Assembly: GCF_001655685.1 (NCBI RefSeq)
Contig: NZ_LYVF01000047.1
Location: 164,399 to 228,398, forward strand
Direction of reading: 5' to 3'
DNA length: 64,000 bases
From: Desulfotomaculum copahuensis
GTDB taxonomy: Bacteria > Bacillota > Desulfotomaculia > Desulfotomaculales > Desulfovirgulaceae
Shown here: piece by piece, positions 56,075 to 64,000 of the stretch
Position numbering within the stretch: position 1 is the first letter of the stretch
How the letters are laid out: every line of letters starts with the position of its first letter
Program-made: the position numbers and the translations under genes
The notes under the pieces: generated by a model
The model's database searches: none
What the model saw: the letters and a program-made list of their open reading frames with translations, nothing else
What the model was told of the DNA's origin: nothing

Positions 56075-57736
56075 TTGAAGAAACTTTTTTACCGGTGGGG
56101 GGCAAACCTGATTGCCTTGACTTTCATGTTCTCCTTAATGTCCGCTTGTATCCCGCCCGCTTCAGCCGGCAGTCTTTACGACAACTATAACCAATTGGTC
56201 AACCAGTTTCCCGGTTATGTGGACAAACTCAAACAAAACGGTGTCAGCGACCAGGAACTGCGTAATTTTGTGCAGGACCTGGATAAAGCGCTGCAAGGCA
56301 AGCAGCTTACCAGCAGCAATTATAACGAAACCATGCTGAATACAATTTTGGAAGTGGCCAAAGACCCGCAGTACAGCAATATAAAGCCGGCGGCTGTGAA
56401 TTCCCTTTCGAATCAGGACATCAGTCAGATTGTCAGCGGACAGGTGCCGGATGATCTAAAGAATGTTGAAACCGCTGTTAAAAACGTTGTACCGCCCGTG
56501 TCCGGTGGTGGTGGCGGCGGTGGCGGCGGCGGTGGCGGCGGCGGCGGTGGCGGCGGTTCAGTGCTGCCCGCTACCATCAGCGACAGCGTTTTGAATGCAG
56601 CCATACAGAGTGCGGGTGCCGCCGGACCGGTGACCCTGACGGCCGCCGGTGATTCCCTGAATTTAACCCTCGACCAGCTGAACCGGATACAGCAAACCGG
56701 GCTTTCCCTGCTCGTGAATATTCACGGCATGCAAGTCTTGTTGCCTTCCGCTGTCCTTAAGATATCACCGCCGTCCGGCGCGGTGCAGTTCCAATTGACG
56801 GTACAGCAGGCTGTTTATCAGGATGTGCAGGATCTGTTGCAGTCCGTGTCCGGCCGGTGCAAGCTGGATGGCAATGTCTATACGCTTGCTGCCGGGACAC
56901 TGGCCGGCGATGGTTCGGTGCAGTCAATGCCGCAGTTTGGCGGCCAGGTGACGGTGCTTCTGCCGGTGCCCGCGGCGGCGCAGAATGCGGCCGCATCCGG
57001 CAAGGTCAAAGCCTGGCGTTATTTGGGTGAATGGACGGAAATGGGGGGCACGTATGATTCCACCAGCGGCACAGTCAGCTTTGCAACACAGCAGGGCGGT
57101 AAATATGCCTTGCTGGAAACATTGGTCCAGCCTCAGCCCCAGCCACAGCCCCAGCCGCAATCACAGCCGGGGCAATTCACCGACATAAACGGCCATTGGG
57201 CGCAACAGGAAATTGACGCCATGGCAGTTAAGGGTTTTGTGAGTGGTGTGGGTGAAGGCAAATTCGCCCCAGAAGCCACCATCACACGGGCCGAATTCGC
57301 CACCATCCTGGCCCGCATGGCCGGTCTGACCGCCGCTCCGGACGGGGCGGTGCGCTTCAGCGACGTGCCGGCCAATGCCTGGTACCGCGGTATGGTGGGC
57401 GCCGCTGTGAAGGCCGGTCTGGTTTCCGGCGTGAGTGCGCATCAGTTTGCGCCGGGCGAATTAATCACCAGGGAACAGATGGCGGCTATGATGGTGCGTT
57501 TGATGGCCAGGGATGGTCTGGATATGACGATCAGCAACTCCGGCATAAGCGGGGCGTTGGCTCCCTTTGGCGATGCCGGCGGCATTTCCAGTTGGGCGCG
57601 TTCCTCCGTGGCTTTGATGGCGCGTTGGCAGATCATGGGCGGCCGGGAGAACGGCAAATTTGTTCCCCGGGGCAACGCCACCCGGGCGGAAGCGACCGTG
57701 GTGCTCTACCGGGTGCTGCAAAAACTGCCTCAATAG
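56075..57736 (+). CDS. Secreted S-layer-homology (SLH) protein with poly-glycine hinge
   Basis: A 553-residue exported protein. The signal peptide ends at ASA (residues 29-31), or it is a lipoprotein if MSAC with C25 is processed. A helical region (32-140) is followed by 18 consecutive glycines (144-161), a domain of unknown fold (about 162-345), a Pro-Gln repeat linker and three SLH domains (about 366-553: FTDINGHWAQQEI, FSDVPANAWYRGM, FGDAGGISSWARS). SLH domains bind pyruvylated wall polymers. TTG 56075 lies after GAGGAGGGTGA. Confidence 0.9.
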   Translation: MKKLFYRWGANLIALTFMFSLMSACIPPASAGSLYDNYNQLVNQFPGYVDKLKQNGVSDQELRNFVQDLDKALQGKQLTSSNYNETMLNTILEVAKDPQYSNIKPAAVNSLSNQDISQIVSGQVPDDLKNVETAVKNVVPPVSGGGGGGGGGGGGGGGGGGSVLPATISDSVLNAAIQSAGAAGPVTLTAAGDSLNLTLDQLNRIQQTGLSLLVNIHGMQVLLPSAVLKISPPSGAVQFQLTVQQAVYQDVQDLLQSVSGRCKLDGNVYTLAAGTLAGDGSVQSMPQFGGQVTVLLPVPAAAQNAAASGKVKAWRYLGEWTEMGGTYDSTSGTVSFATQQGGKYALLETLVQPQPQPQPQPQSQPGQFTDINGHWAQQEIDAMAVKGFVSGVGEGKFAPEATITRAEFATILARMAGLTAAPDGAVRFSDVPANAWYRGMVGAAVKAGLVSGVSAHQFAPGELITREQMAAMMVRLMARDGLDMTISNSGISGALAPFGDAGGISSWARSSVALMARWQIMGGRENGKFVPRGNATRAEATVVLYRVLQKLPQ

Positions 57737-57770
57737 CGCACCTGCCGAAGCAGAAATATGATTATTATTC

Positions 57771-57791
57771 GGGGGCGGCCTGTCCGCCCCC
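57771..57791. terminator. Hairpin after the S-layer gene
   Basis: GGGGGCGG, loop CCTGT, CCGCCCCC (57771-57778 / 57784-57791). No T-run on the plus strand. It may act as a weak terminator or mRNA 3'-end stabiliser. Confidence 0.5.
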
Positions 57792-57879
57792 GTGGTAAAA
57801 AGTTGGGCCGGCAGGAAAGAGGTAACCTTTGTCGAATTATTGTTATGCAGGCTGTTTGCACGGCCACAGGCAATATGAA

Positions 57880-57904
57880 AGCGGGCGTTATGCCCGCTAT
57901 TTTC
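57880..57904 (+). terminator. Second hairpin with T-rich tail before the DUF1616 gene
   Basis: AGCGGGC, loop GTTAT, GCCCGCT (57880-57886 / 57892-57898), followed by ATTTTC. Confidence 0.5.
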
Positions 57905-57972
57905 AGGGTAATGCCGCTTGAAACGCCTGAGGAGAACTCCCAATAGCCACCGGGGGAGCTGTTTAAATAATC

Positions 57973-59181
57973 ATGCCAGTACAAAAAACCATTCGTTTGT
58001 TCCAAGATCTGCTCTACCTCAACATCCTCTCCCTGATCCTGGCACTGGTCATTATAGCCGGTGATTTTGGCTGGTGGCATTACATCCGGGTGGCCCTGGG
58101 CTTGCCTTTCGTTCTCTTTTTTCCCGGCTATGTTCTCATCGCCGCCCTTTTTCCCAAAACGGGCGACCTGGAAGGCATTGAACGGGTGGCTTTGAGTTTT
58201 GGCTTGAGTATCGCTGTGACGCCCTTGATCGGCCTGGGGTTGAATTATACTCCCTGGGGGATCCGCCTGGCCCCGATACTGGTTTCATTGCTGCTTTTCA
58301 TTGCCGCCCTGTCCGCTGTGACATTCCTCCGGCGACGGAAACTGTCCCCGGAGGAGCGTTATTACCCCGTATTTTCTTTCTCCATCCCGGGTTGGACGGA
58401 AATGTCCCGTCTGGACCGGGTGTTGGGCTTCATTCTGGTGCTGGCTGTGCTTTTTGCCGCCGGCAGCATTTATTATGTAGTCACCACGCCCAAGGTGGGC
58501 GAAAAATTTACCGAGTTTTACATCCTGGGGCCGGGCGGCAAAGCGGAAGGCTACCCCCGCGATCTGGCGGTGGGGGAAAAAGGCCGGGTTATAGCAGGTA
58601 TTGTCAACCACGAAAACCAGCCGGTCAGTTATTATGTGGCAGTGGTTATGGACGGCCTGGTCAAGCAAAAAACCGGCCCCGTTCTACTGGCCGACAAGCA
58701 GAAATGGGAACAGCCGCTGGCTTTTTCCGCCGCTGCGCCGTATCAGGACATGAAAGTGCAATTCCTGCTCTACCGGGCGGGGGACAAACTGCCCTACCGT
58801 TCCCTGCACTTGTGGGTGAACATAACCGCTCCGGCTGCTTCACAGCTGCCCGCAGGAAGTGTAGTTCCTGTGAAAAGGAAAAATGTATCCCGCTATCCTG
58901 TGCGTCAGCGGCCATTATCGACTGTGCCCAAACGGGCCCCGATCCGGCGGGAAAACACGCCTGCCGGCCGGGACGGGGCCGCTGCCGGTGCTGGAAGCCA
59001 AAAACCGCCGCCTGCATTGCCGCCGGCCGGAAGTGGTGCTTCAACCGCCGGAAACCTGGAACGGATCACCGTTCCAGCTCCCTCCGGTGGCAATCTTTCC
59101 CCCGCCGAAAGCGGAGGGCGGGTTGCGGCGCCGGCCCCGCAACCCGCTCCCGCTCCAGCCGCGGCAACAAGCAACCGTTGA
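57973..59181 (+). CDS. DUF1616-family membrane protein
   Basis: A 402-residue protein with four N-terminal membrane segments (about 14-30, 36-60, 72-95, 98-116), a fifth (about 146-168), and then an extracellular beta-rich domain (about 175-290) of DUF1616 type. The last 110 residues are a Pro/Ala/Gly-rich tail, likely disordered. DUF1616 proteins occur in envelope and surface-polysaccharide loci; their function is not known. ATG 57973 is 16 nt from GGGGGAG, somewhat far. It is 16 bp ahead of the CPBP gene, so both are probably cotranscribed. Confidence 0.8.
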   Translation: MPVQKTIRLFQDLLYLNILSLILALVIIAGDFGWWHYIRVALGLPFVLFFPGYVLIAALFPKTGDLEGIERVALSFGLSIAVTPLIGLGLNYTPWGIRLAPILVSLLLFIAALSAVTFLRRRKLSPEERYYPVFSFSIPGWTEMSRLDRVLGFILVLAVLFAAGSIYYVVTTPKVGEKFTEFYILGPGGKAEGYPRDLAVGEKGRVIAGIVNHENQPVSYYVAVVMDGLVKQKTGPVLLADKQKWEQPLAFSAAAPYQDMKVQFLLYRAGDKLPYRSLHLWVNITAPAASQLPAGSVVPVKRKNVSRYPVRQRPLSTVPKRAPIRRENTPAGRDGAAAGAGSQKPPPALPPAGSGASTAGNLERITVPAPSGGNLSPAESGGRVAAPAPQPAPAPAAATSNR

Positions 59182-59197
59182 TTCAGAGGTGAAACTA

Positions 59198-60130
59198 TTG
59201 TCCAAGGATCGGGCCGCATATCCGGGGGAAAAAGCCGCTGGTGACCAGGCGGCTTGCAGCACACGGCCGGTTCCCCGGCCACGGAGAAGTACGGGTACCC
59301 GCCGGCGCCATTATATGCCGGTGGTTCCCTGGCTCTATGCCCTGGGTATCGTCGGGGCGGAAATAATGACCGGCTATGTCAATGTACGCTGGGGCCTGCT
59401 CATGCATTTTTTCCTGCTGATCGCACTGCTGGTACAGGCCGCCCTGACTTATGGCCGACCGGTGACCGGTGGACTGAACGCTGGGTTGCCGTTGCGGGAA
59501 GAAGTAAAGGGCCGCTTTGATGGCGAAAAGATGCACCGGCTTTACCTGTCGCTCACCCTGTGTCCCCTAATCCGCATCTTGAGCTTGACCATTCCACTAC
59601 AGGGGATTCCCCTCATTTACTGGTACGTCATTATCGCCTTTCCCCTGCTGGTGGCTGCCTTTCTCATTATCAGGCTTAATGGCTACCGGTTCAAAGATGT
59701 TTCTCTGACGCCGGGCAACCTGCCGGTGCAGTTGGCCATCGGTCTGACAGGTTTTCCCCTGGGCTTCATCGAAAACCAAATTTTGCACCCGGCTCCGTTG
59801 ATTCACACGACGGGCCTGGCCCAACTGATTCCGCCGGCGTTGATTCTGCTTGTCTTCACCGGTTTTTTCGAAGAATTGATCTTCCGGGGGGTTTTGCAAA
59901 AAGCGGCCCGGGATGTAATGGGTGCAGGCGCGCTGCCCTTTGTGGCCGTCCTGTTCGCCTCCCTGCACATTACCCACCTCTCTTTGACAGATGTCTTCTT
60001 TGTTTTCGCCGTGGCTGTACTTTTTTACTGGTATGTCCTGCGCACACGGTCCATTTTGGGCGTCACCCTGGCCCACGGCCTGACCAATATCGGTCTGTAC
60101 TTAATCTGGCCCCTTTTTCCGGGCTGGTGA
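59198..60130 (+). CDS. CPBP-family intramembrane glutamic protease
   Basis: A 310-residue membrane protein with about eight hydrophobic segments and the three CPBP (Abi/Rce1) motifs: FEELIFRG (EExxxR), ASLHITH and AHGLTNIG near the C-terminus. Relatives cleave prenylated or membrane proteins or work in bacteriocin immunity. TTG 59198 lies 6 nt after AGAGGTGA; longer in-frame starts overlap the DUF1616 gene and give low-complexity sequence. A soluble basic head of about 35 residues precedes the first membrane segment. Confidence 0.88.
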   Translation: MSKDRAAYPGEKAAGDQAACSTRPVPRPRRSTGTRRRHYMPVVPWLYALGIVGAEIMTGYVNVRWGLLMHFFLLIALLVQAALTYGRPVTGGLNAGLPLREEVKGRFDGEKMHRLYLSLTLCPLIRILSLTIPLQGIPLIYWYVIIAFPLLVAAFLIIRLNGYRFKDVSLTPGNLPVQLAIGLTGFPLGFIENQILHPAPLIHTTGLAQLIPPALILLVFTGFFEELIFRGVLQKAARDVMGAGALPFVAVLFASLHITHLSLTDVFFVFAVAVLFYWYVLRTRSILGVTLAHGLTNIGLYLIWPLFPGW

Positions 60131-60230
60131 TTATTTATTAAAAATCTCCCTTAATTGCCACCGGCGGAAGGACTTTCCTTCCCGTTGTCGAAATGTTTGT
60201 TTTAGAAAGATAGAAAGGAGGCCTCAGGAC

Positions 60231-60494
60231 ATGATTTCCACCGTGACCACCACTACTGTGACCACCATCGCCAGCACCACTATGGCAGCCGGGTTTGGCT
60301 TGCTTGCCACCATGGCACTGATCGTCCTGCTCATTACCAAGGAGTTGGCTGGCTCCGGCGTGCAGTCGGCCGGCAGCACCGGAGAGTTGACTGTATCGCG
60401 TGCCCTGGACCGCGTTCTGAGCGTGGCAATTGTGCCGTTGCTGTTCGTCTTCGGGTATATTGTAATCGTTAAAATCATTGCTGTGCTCCGCTAA
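60231..60494 (+). CDS. Thr-rich mini membrane protein
   Basis: An 87-residue protein with a Thr/Ser-rich beginning (MISTVTTTTVTTIASTT) followed by two hydrophobic segments (about 18-38 and 62-84). ATG 60231 follows GAAAGGAGG. I do not know its function. Its place just after a CPBP protease makes it a possible substrate or partner, by inference only. Confidence 0.7.
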   Translation: MISTVTTTTVTTIASTTMAAGFGLLATMALIVLLITKELAGSGVQSAGSTGELTVSRALDRVLSVAIVPLLFVFGYIVIVKIIAVLR

Positions 60495-60875
60495 GCAGCA
60501 CAGCGACATGGCGGTGGTCCGGCCCAAGCGATTTTTCCGGCCGCCGGAACTGTCCGGCTGTTCGGAAAATTGCCATGTCTTGCACCCTGTGCGGAAACGA
60601 TCCGGCATCAGGGTTGTTTTTTATTCTCCAGGATGCTGTCTCCGGCTGTTAAACGGCCTCAAGCGGGGATTACAGTTTGGGACTTTTTGAAATGTTACAA
60701 AAAAAACAGGAAAAAACCGGGATGCCGGCGAATTTACTGCTTAAATGTTTTCCAAGCGGAGGCAATGACCTGCGGTCCGTATGTGGGCGCCTGGACTGTA
60801 GAAAGCCGCTGGTGCAACCGGCCGCTGCACTTCCTTGATAACCGTCTGATATATGTGATGAAAGGATGGCAGCGA
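60495..60875. other. Gene-free stretch with a nested inverted-repeat element
   Basis: In these 381 bases no gene is supported. GCACAG (60498-60503) and GACATGGC (60505-60512) pair with GCCATGTC (60572-60579) and CTGTGC (60587-60592); inside, TTTTCCG pairs with CGGAAAA (60533-60539 / 60563-60569). The rest shows nothing clear. Confidence 0.6.
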
Positions 60876-62297
60876 ATGGATTATGATCTGGTAGTGATTG
60901 GCGCCGGGCCGGCCGGTTGTGCCGTGGCCCGGGACGTGGCCGCCGCCGGCAGACGGGTGCTGGTGGTGGAGGAGCACGGACAGGTGGGGGAGCCCATGCA
61001 GTGCGCCGGGCTGATCAGTGCCCGCACGCTGGAACTGGCCGCCGTTTCCCGGGAGGTGGTGCTGCAGCATCTGAAGGGTGCCCGGGTGCACGGGCCCGGC
61101 GGACAGATCCTTACCCTGGCCGGCAGCCGGTCCTATGCCCTGGCTGTAGACCGGGCGGCTTTTGACCGTGAGCTGGCCCGGCAGGCTGCAGCCGCCGGGG
61201 CGCGAATCATCTATAACCGGCGGGCGGTGGATTTTTCATACATAGCCGGAGGTGTGCGGGTAACACTTGCCGCCCGTGATAAAGCGGCCGGTTCCGCTTT
61301 CGGCGAACCGGTCCGGCCGGCGTTATCCGGCGGTTCCATTCCCGCTTCATTAAATTGCGGCTTTGTTTCGCCGCCGGCAGGGCGTGCCGGCTTGCCCGGC
61401 GCGGCGGATAAACCGGGTGGTGCAGGCAGTGTTTCTGCTCAGCGGGCCGTTGGTGTTCCCGGATCCGTCACCTGCCGCCTGGTGGTGGGCGCCGACGGTC
61501 ACTGCTCCGCCGTCGCCCGTTGGTTGGGGCTGTCTCCGCCGGTGGAGAAAATAGCCATGTATGCCGCCGAAGTGGAACTGCCGGCCGCCAGCGATGCCAT
61601 GATCGATATTTTCCTGGGCCGCCGGGTGGCCCCGGGCTGGTTCGGCTGGATCATTCCCGCCGGCGGCGGCCGTGCCCGCGTGGGCGTGGGCAGCGGTTTA
61701 GCCGGCACTTGCGACCGCGCTGCCGGAAGGCAGAGTCCGCGCGCCTTGTTTCAACGGTTGGTGAATAGATACCACCGGCTTTTTCGGGGCCTGAAAATCA
61801 TCCGTCCCACCGGCGGTCTGGTGCCTGTCGGTTTCATGCCCCGTACCTACGGTCCGCACGCATTGCTGGTGGGTGACGCCGCGGCCCAGGTCAAGCCCAT
61901 TTCCGGCGGCGGCCTTTACCTGGGCCTGCTGGGGGCGCGCCTGTGCGCCCGTACGGCGCTGGCCGCTTTGGAGTACGGTGAATTCGGCCCGGCCGCCCTG
62001 GCCGTCTATCAGCGTGCCTGGGAAAAGGAGGCCGGTATGGAAATTCGCTGCGGCTTGCGCCACCGGGAAACTTTTTTGAATATGAGCGATCAAGAAATGG
62101 ATATGTTGTTGGCCTTCTTCGACCGGCCCCAGTGGCGCCGGATCATTCTCAAATACGGCGATCTGGACTACCATTCACGCATTGCGGCCAAACTGGCCCT
62201 GGCCCCGCCCTGGGCGCGGCGGTTCGTCACCGGCGGCCTGATTCCCCTATTGCAGCTTTTCCGCACTCCCGCTGCCGGGGAAGAAACCCGGCTTTAA
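60876..62297 (+). CDS. Geranylgeranyl-reductase-family flavoprotein
   Basis: A 473-residue FAD-dependent oxidoreductase. It starts DLVVIGAGPAGCAVARDVAAAG with the ADP-binding fold, has VGEPMQCAGLIS near residue 40, the second FAD motif LVVGADGHCSAVARWLGL near 205, and GDAAAQVKPISGGGLYLGLLGARLC near 335, all typical of the family that reduces double bonds of isoprenoid chains. A Gly/Ala/Pro-rich insertion of about 60 residues (136-198) interrupts the FAD domain. ATG 60876 lies 9 nt after AAAGGA. Substrate unknown (menaquinone or lipid side chains possible). Confidence 0.85.
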   Translation: MDYDLVVIGAGPAGCAVARDVAAAGRRVLVVEEHGQVGEPMQCAGLISARTLELAAVSREVVLQHLKGARVHGPGGQILTLAGSRSYALAVDRAAFDRELARQAAAAGARIIYNRRAVDFSYIAGGVRVTLAARDKAAGSAFGEPVRPALSGGSIPASLNCGFVSPPAGRAGLPGAADKPGGAGSVSAQRAVGVPGSVTCRLVVGADGHCSAVARWLGLSPPVEKIAMYAAEVELPAASDAMIDIFLGRRVAPGWFGWIIPAGGGRARVGVGSGLAGTCDRAAGRQSPRALFQRLVNRYHRLFRGLKIIRPTGGLVPVGFMPRTYGPHALLVGDAAAQVKPISGGGLYLGLLGARLCARTALAALEYGEFGPAALAVYQRAWEKEAGMEIRCGLRHRETFLNMSDQEMDMLLAFFDRPQWRRIILKYGDLDYHSRIAAKLALAPPWARRFVTGGLIPLLQLFRTPAAGEETRL

Positions 62298-62401
62298 ATA
62301 TTGGTCAGCCGTCAAAGTTTCTTGTGACCGGGTTGGAGCCCCGCTCGTTATTGTGAAAAAGGGGCCTTTTCGCTGTTTTGTTACATTGGTATTGCCCGGC
62401 T

Positions 62402-62512
62402 CTACCTCGTTGCCAGCAGGCATAATTGATAAATCAGCAGGGCCGCCGCCAGACGGTAGAAAATGCTTAGGACCAATGCCAGAGATTTCAAGGTTTTCAG
62501 AGTATGGTCCAT
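62402..62512 (-). CDS. Small hydrophobic peptide, 36 residues
   Basis: On the minus strand AGAAAGGAGG, a perfect Shine-Dalgarno, lies 9 nt before ATG 62512. The frame encodes 36 residues and stops at TAG 62402. The peptide has a polar start (MDHTLKTLKS) and a single membrane helix of about 22 residues. No gene on this strand is close; the size and form recall membrane mini-proteins. A clear promoter was not found. Confidence 0.55.
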   Translation of the reverse strand: MDHTLKTLKSLALVLSIFYRLAAALLIYQLCLLATR

Positions 62513-62588
62513 TTCCCCCACCTCCTTTCTGCGGGCGCGGAAAAATATTGTTATTTTACGGAAGTTGCGCTTTATCCGGTTGTGCTGA

Positions 62589-62597
62589 TGGTATAAT
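62589..62597 (+). promoter_or_regulatory. Extended -10 promoter for the rfbD-like gene
   Basis: TGGTATAAT: TATAAT at 62592-62597 with TGn extension, in an AT-rich patch. No strong -35. It starts transcription near 62604, about 100 nt before the gene. Confidence 0.55.
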
Positions 62598-62706
62598 AAA
62601 TATTTAGTATACCCAGTTCCTGGCGCTAGTGCACAGCGGCATTCATACTACCGGTGCGGCTCCGGCGGCATGAATCGCCTGTTATCTTGAAACAGGGGTG
62701 GAAAAT

Positions 62707-63579
62707 TTGTGCTCCAATGCGATCGCCTTTTCCGGCGCCCGGGTGCTGGTCACCGGTGCCGCCGGCATGCTGGGTGTTGATATGACGGATCAATTCCGTT
62801 GCCGGGGAGCGGAAGTGATTGCCCTGTCCCGGATGGAATTGGACATCACCAAACTGGACGCGGTACGCGGTGTTATGCGTAAGTACCGGCCGGTGCTGGT
62901 GATAAACTGTGCGGCTTACACCAATGTGGACGGGGCGGAGGACGATTTCCAGCGGGCGCTGCTGGTCAACGGCCTGGGGCCGCGTAATCTGGCCCTGGCC
63001 TGCCGGGAGGTGGATGCCGTTTTAGTGCAGGTGAGCACCGACTACATATTTGACGGCAGCAAGTCCGTGCCCTACGGTGTATTTGATCCGCCCTCACCGG
63101 TAAACGCATACGGCCGCAGCAAGTGGTGGGGGGAGCAGGCCGTGGCTGCCGCCGGAGGGCGCTTTTATATCGCGCGGACAAGCTGGCTTTTTGGCCGCGG
63201 GGGCGGGAACTTTGTGGAAACGATGCTGCGCCTGGGCCGGGAGAAGGGCGCGATCCGGGTGGTGGATGACCAGCGGGGTTGCCCCACCTATACTGTGGAT
63301 TTGGCCCGGGCTGTCGCCGATCTGTCCGCCACCGGCTGCTACGGCGTTTATCACGTTACCAACAGCGGTCCGGCCACCTGGTATGATTTCGCCGCCGCCA
63401 TTTTTGCCGCCGCCGGCATGAAAGTTGATCTAATGCCTTGCGCCACGGCCGCTTTTCCCCGTCCGGCGCGCCGGCCGGCCAACTCGGTGCTGGATCCATT
63501 TCCGCTCCGGGAGACGATCGGCTATTTGCCGCCTCCCTGGGAAGACGCCTTGAAGCGCTATTTATCCCGGTTGGAATAG
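62707..63579 (+). CDS. dTDP-4-dehydrorhamnose reductase-like protein
   Basis: A 290-residue short-chain (RmlD-type) NADP oxidoreductase. ARVLVTGAAGMLGVDMTDQF is the dinucleotide fold, CAAYTNVDGAE and STDYIFDGS follow, and the catalytic pair is YGRSK (Y-x3-K). RmlD performs the last step of dTDP-L-rhamnose synthesis; no rmlA, B or C lies in view, so a related sugar is possible. TTG 62707 lies 9 nt after CAGGGG; GTG 62698 abuts the site. Confidence 0.88.
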   Translation: MCSNAIAFSGARVLVTGAAGMLGVDMTDQFRCRGAEVIALSRMELDITKLDAVRGVMRKYRPVLVINCAAYTNVDGAEDDFQRALLVNGLGPRNLALACREVDAVLVQVSTDYIFDGSKSVPYGVFDPPSPVNAYGRSKWWGEQAVAAAGGRFYIARTSWLFGRGGGNFVETMLRLGREKGAIRVVDDQRGCPTYTVDLARAVADLSATGCYGVYHVTNSGPATWYDFAAAIFAAAGMKVDLMPCATAAFPRPARRPANSVLDPFPLRETIGYLPPPWEDALKRYLSRLE

Positions 63580-63589
63580 CTCCCCCACA

Positions 63590-63602
63590 GGGGACTGTCC
63601 CC
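63590..63602. repeat. GGGGACTGTCCCC palindrome, third copy
   Basis: Reverse orientation relative to the element at 42836-42848. It lies 11 bp after the rfbD-like stop codon. Confidence 0.65.
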
Positions 63603-63641
63603 TCCCGGTGTTTGTTGAAAAAGTAATAGGGGGAGTGGGTG

Positions 63642-64000
63642 TTGTTTGCTAAACGCAGGCGGGATGATTTTGATGTGGTGCGAGCACCGGAACATTCCGG
63701 CGGGAAGCGCTTGAGACGGTGGTTGATGACGCTGATACTGCTCCTGGCCGGTTTGACTGCTTTGGGTTGGGCCGGGGCCAGGCAGTTGGGGGTGGTGCCC
63801 CCGGCCGGTGTGCTGGCGGGGATTATTCGCGATCAGTTGAGCGGCAAAGGGCCGCCGCAGATGTTTTCCGGGGGCGGAGCGGCGGGTTTTACCGGTGATG
63901 GTATGCCGGGTGCGGGACCGGCCGGTACCGGCAATAATATGGCCGCGCTGGCCGCTGGCGGCGGAAGTTCCGCCGGCGGGAAAGGGGCGGTCCCGGGTGG
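63642..64000 (+). CDS. Membrane-anchored protein, 5' part
   Basis: TTG 63642, about 7 nt after AGGGGGAG, opens a frame that runs off the right edge (119 codons seen). It has a basic N-terminus, one membrane segment (about 29-46), and then a Gly/Ala/Pro-rich low-complexity region from about residue 68. The layout is that of a type II membrane protein with an extracellular linker. The functional domain lies outside the window. Confidence 0.6.
   Translation, partial: MFAKRRRDDFDVVRAPEHSGGKRLRRWLMTLILLLAGLTALGWAGARQLGVVPPAGVLAGIIRDQLSGKGPPQMFSGGGAAGFTGDGMPGAGPAGTGNNMAALAAGGGSSAGGKGAVPG

Noticed and set aside
58883..59197. Longer start for the CPBP protease
   Set aside because: It would overlap the DUF1616 gene by 100 codons in another frame and adds low-complexity sequence without a site.
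60570..60875. Longer start for the flavoprotein gene
   Set aside because: The extra 102 codons run through the inverted-repeat element and have no family match; ATG 60876 opens the Rossmann fold directly.

Overview
The window is GC-rich and reads as a chromosomal segment of an anaerobic, endospore-forming Firmicute, most probably of the Desulfotomaculum/Pelotomaculum type (Clostridia, former Peptococcaceae). The grounds are Gram-positive gene order, strong AGGAGG ribosome-binding sites with many TTG and GTG starts, spore genes (dpaA, dpaB, ytvI, ylxY, dacF-like, ymxG/ymxH), and an anaerobic sulfite reductase operon. This placement is inferred from gene content and order, not from a database search.

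Layout. 1-609: start of a minus-strand membrane sensor with an extracellular Cache-type domain. 712-13366: translation and isoprenoid/lipid block rpsB-tsf-pyrH-frr-(small ORF)-ferredoxin-uppS-cdsA-ytvI-dxr-rseP-ispG-proS-glycosyltransferase. 13538-26829: mgtC, then rimP-nusA-ylxR-ylxQ-infB-rbfA-nrnA-truB-ribF, a pair of small unknown genes, rpsO and pnp. 26830-40330: an island that breaks the order pnp-ylxY known from Bacillus. It holds an HPP membrane protein, a CBS protein, narG, narH, a truncated narJ fused by deletion to the 3' part of narK, then a Fnr-type promoter driving a half-size siroheme/ferredoxin protein, asrA, asrB, asrC and a MetE-like zinc protein, and finally an orphan HicB-like gene. 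40402-53246: the conserved order resumes with ylxY, dacF-like, ymxG (M16 peptidase), ymxH, an SDH-family protease, dapB, dpaA, dpaB, asd, dapG and dapA, the lysine/dipicolinate pathway. 53332-55815: a minus-strand CBS protein and RNase J. 56075-64000: cell-envelope genes (S-layer protein, DUF1616 protein, CPBP protease, a Thr-rich mini membrane protein, a geranylgeranyl-reductase-like flavoprotein, rfbD-like, and the start of a membrane-anchored protein).

How the genes work together. The first 26 kb makes ribosomes, initiation factors, RNA-decay enzymes and the lipid carrier for the cell wall. The dap/asd/dpa block takes aspartate to dihydrodipicolinate, which DapB sends to lysine and cell wall and DpaAB sends to spore dipicolinate. 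The island looks like a nitrogen/sulfur oxyanion module under Fnr-like anaerobic control: one near-consensus TGTGA-N6-TCACA site lies before HPP and another sits about 42 bp upstream of the predicted start of the asr transcript. The nitrate branch is damaged: narI is gone, and the 3' part of narJ and the 5' part of narK were lost in one event. The NarGH enzyme is therefore full length but has no membrane quinol partner here, while the siroheme reductase operon is intact.

No tRNA, rRNA, CRISPR array, transposase or integrase was seen.
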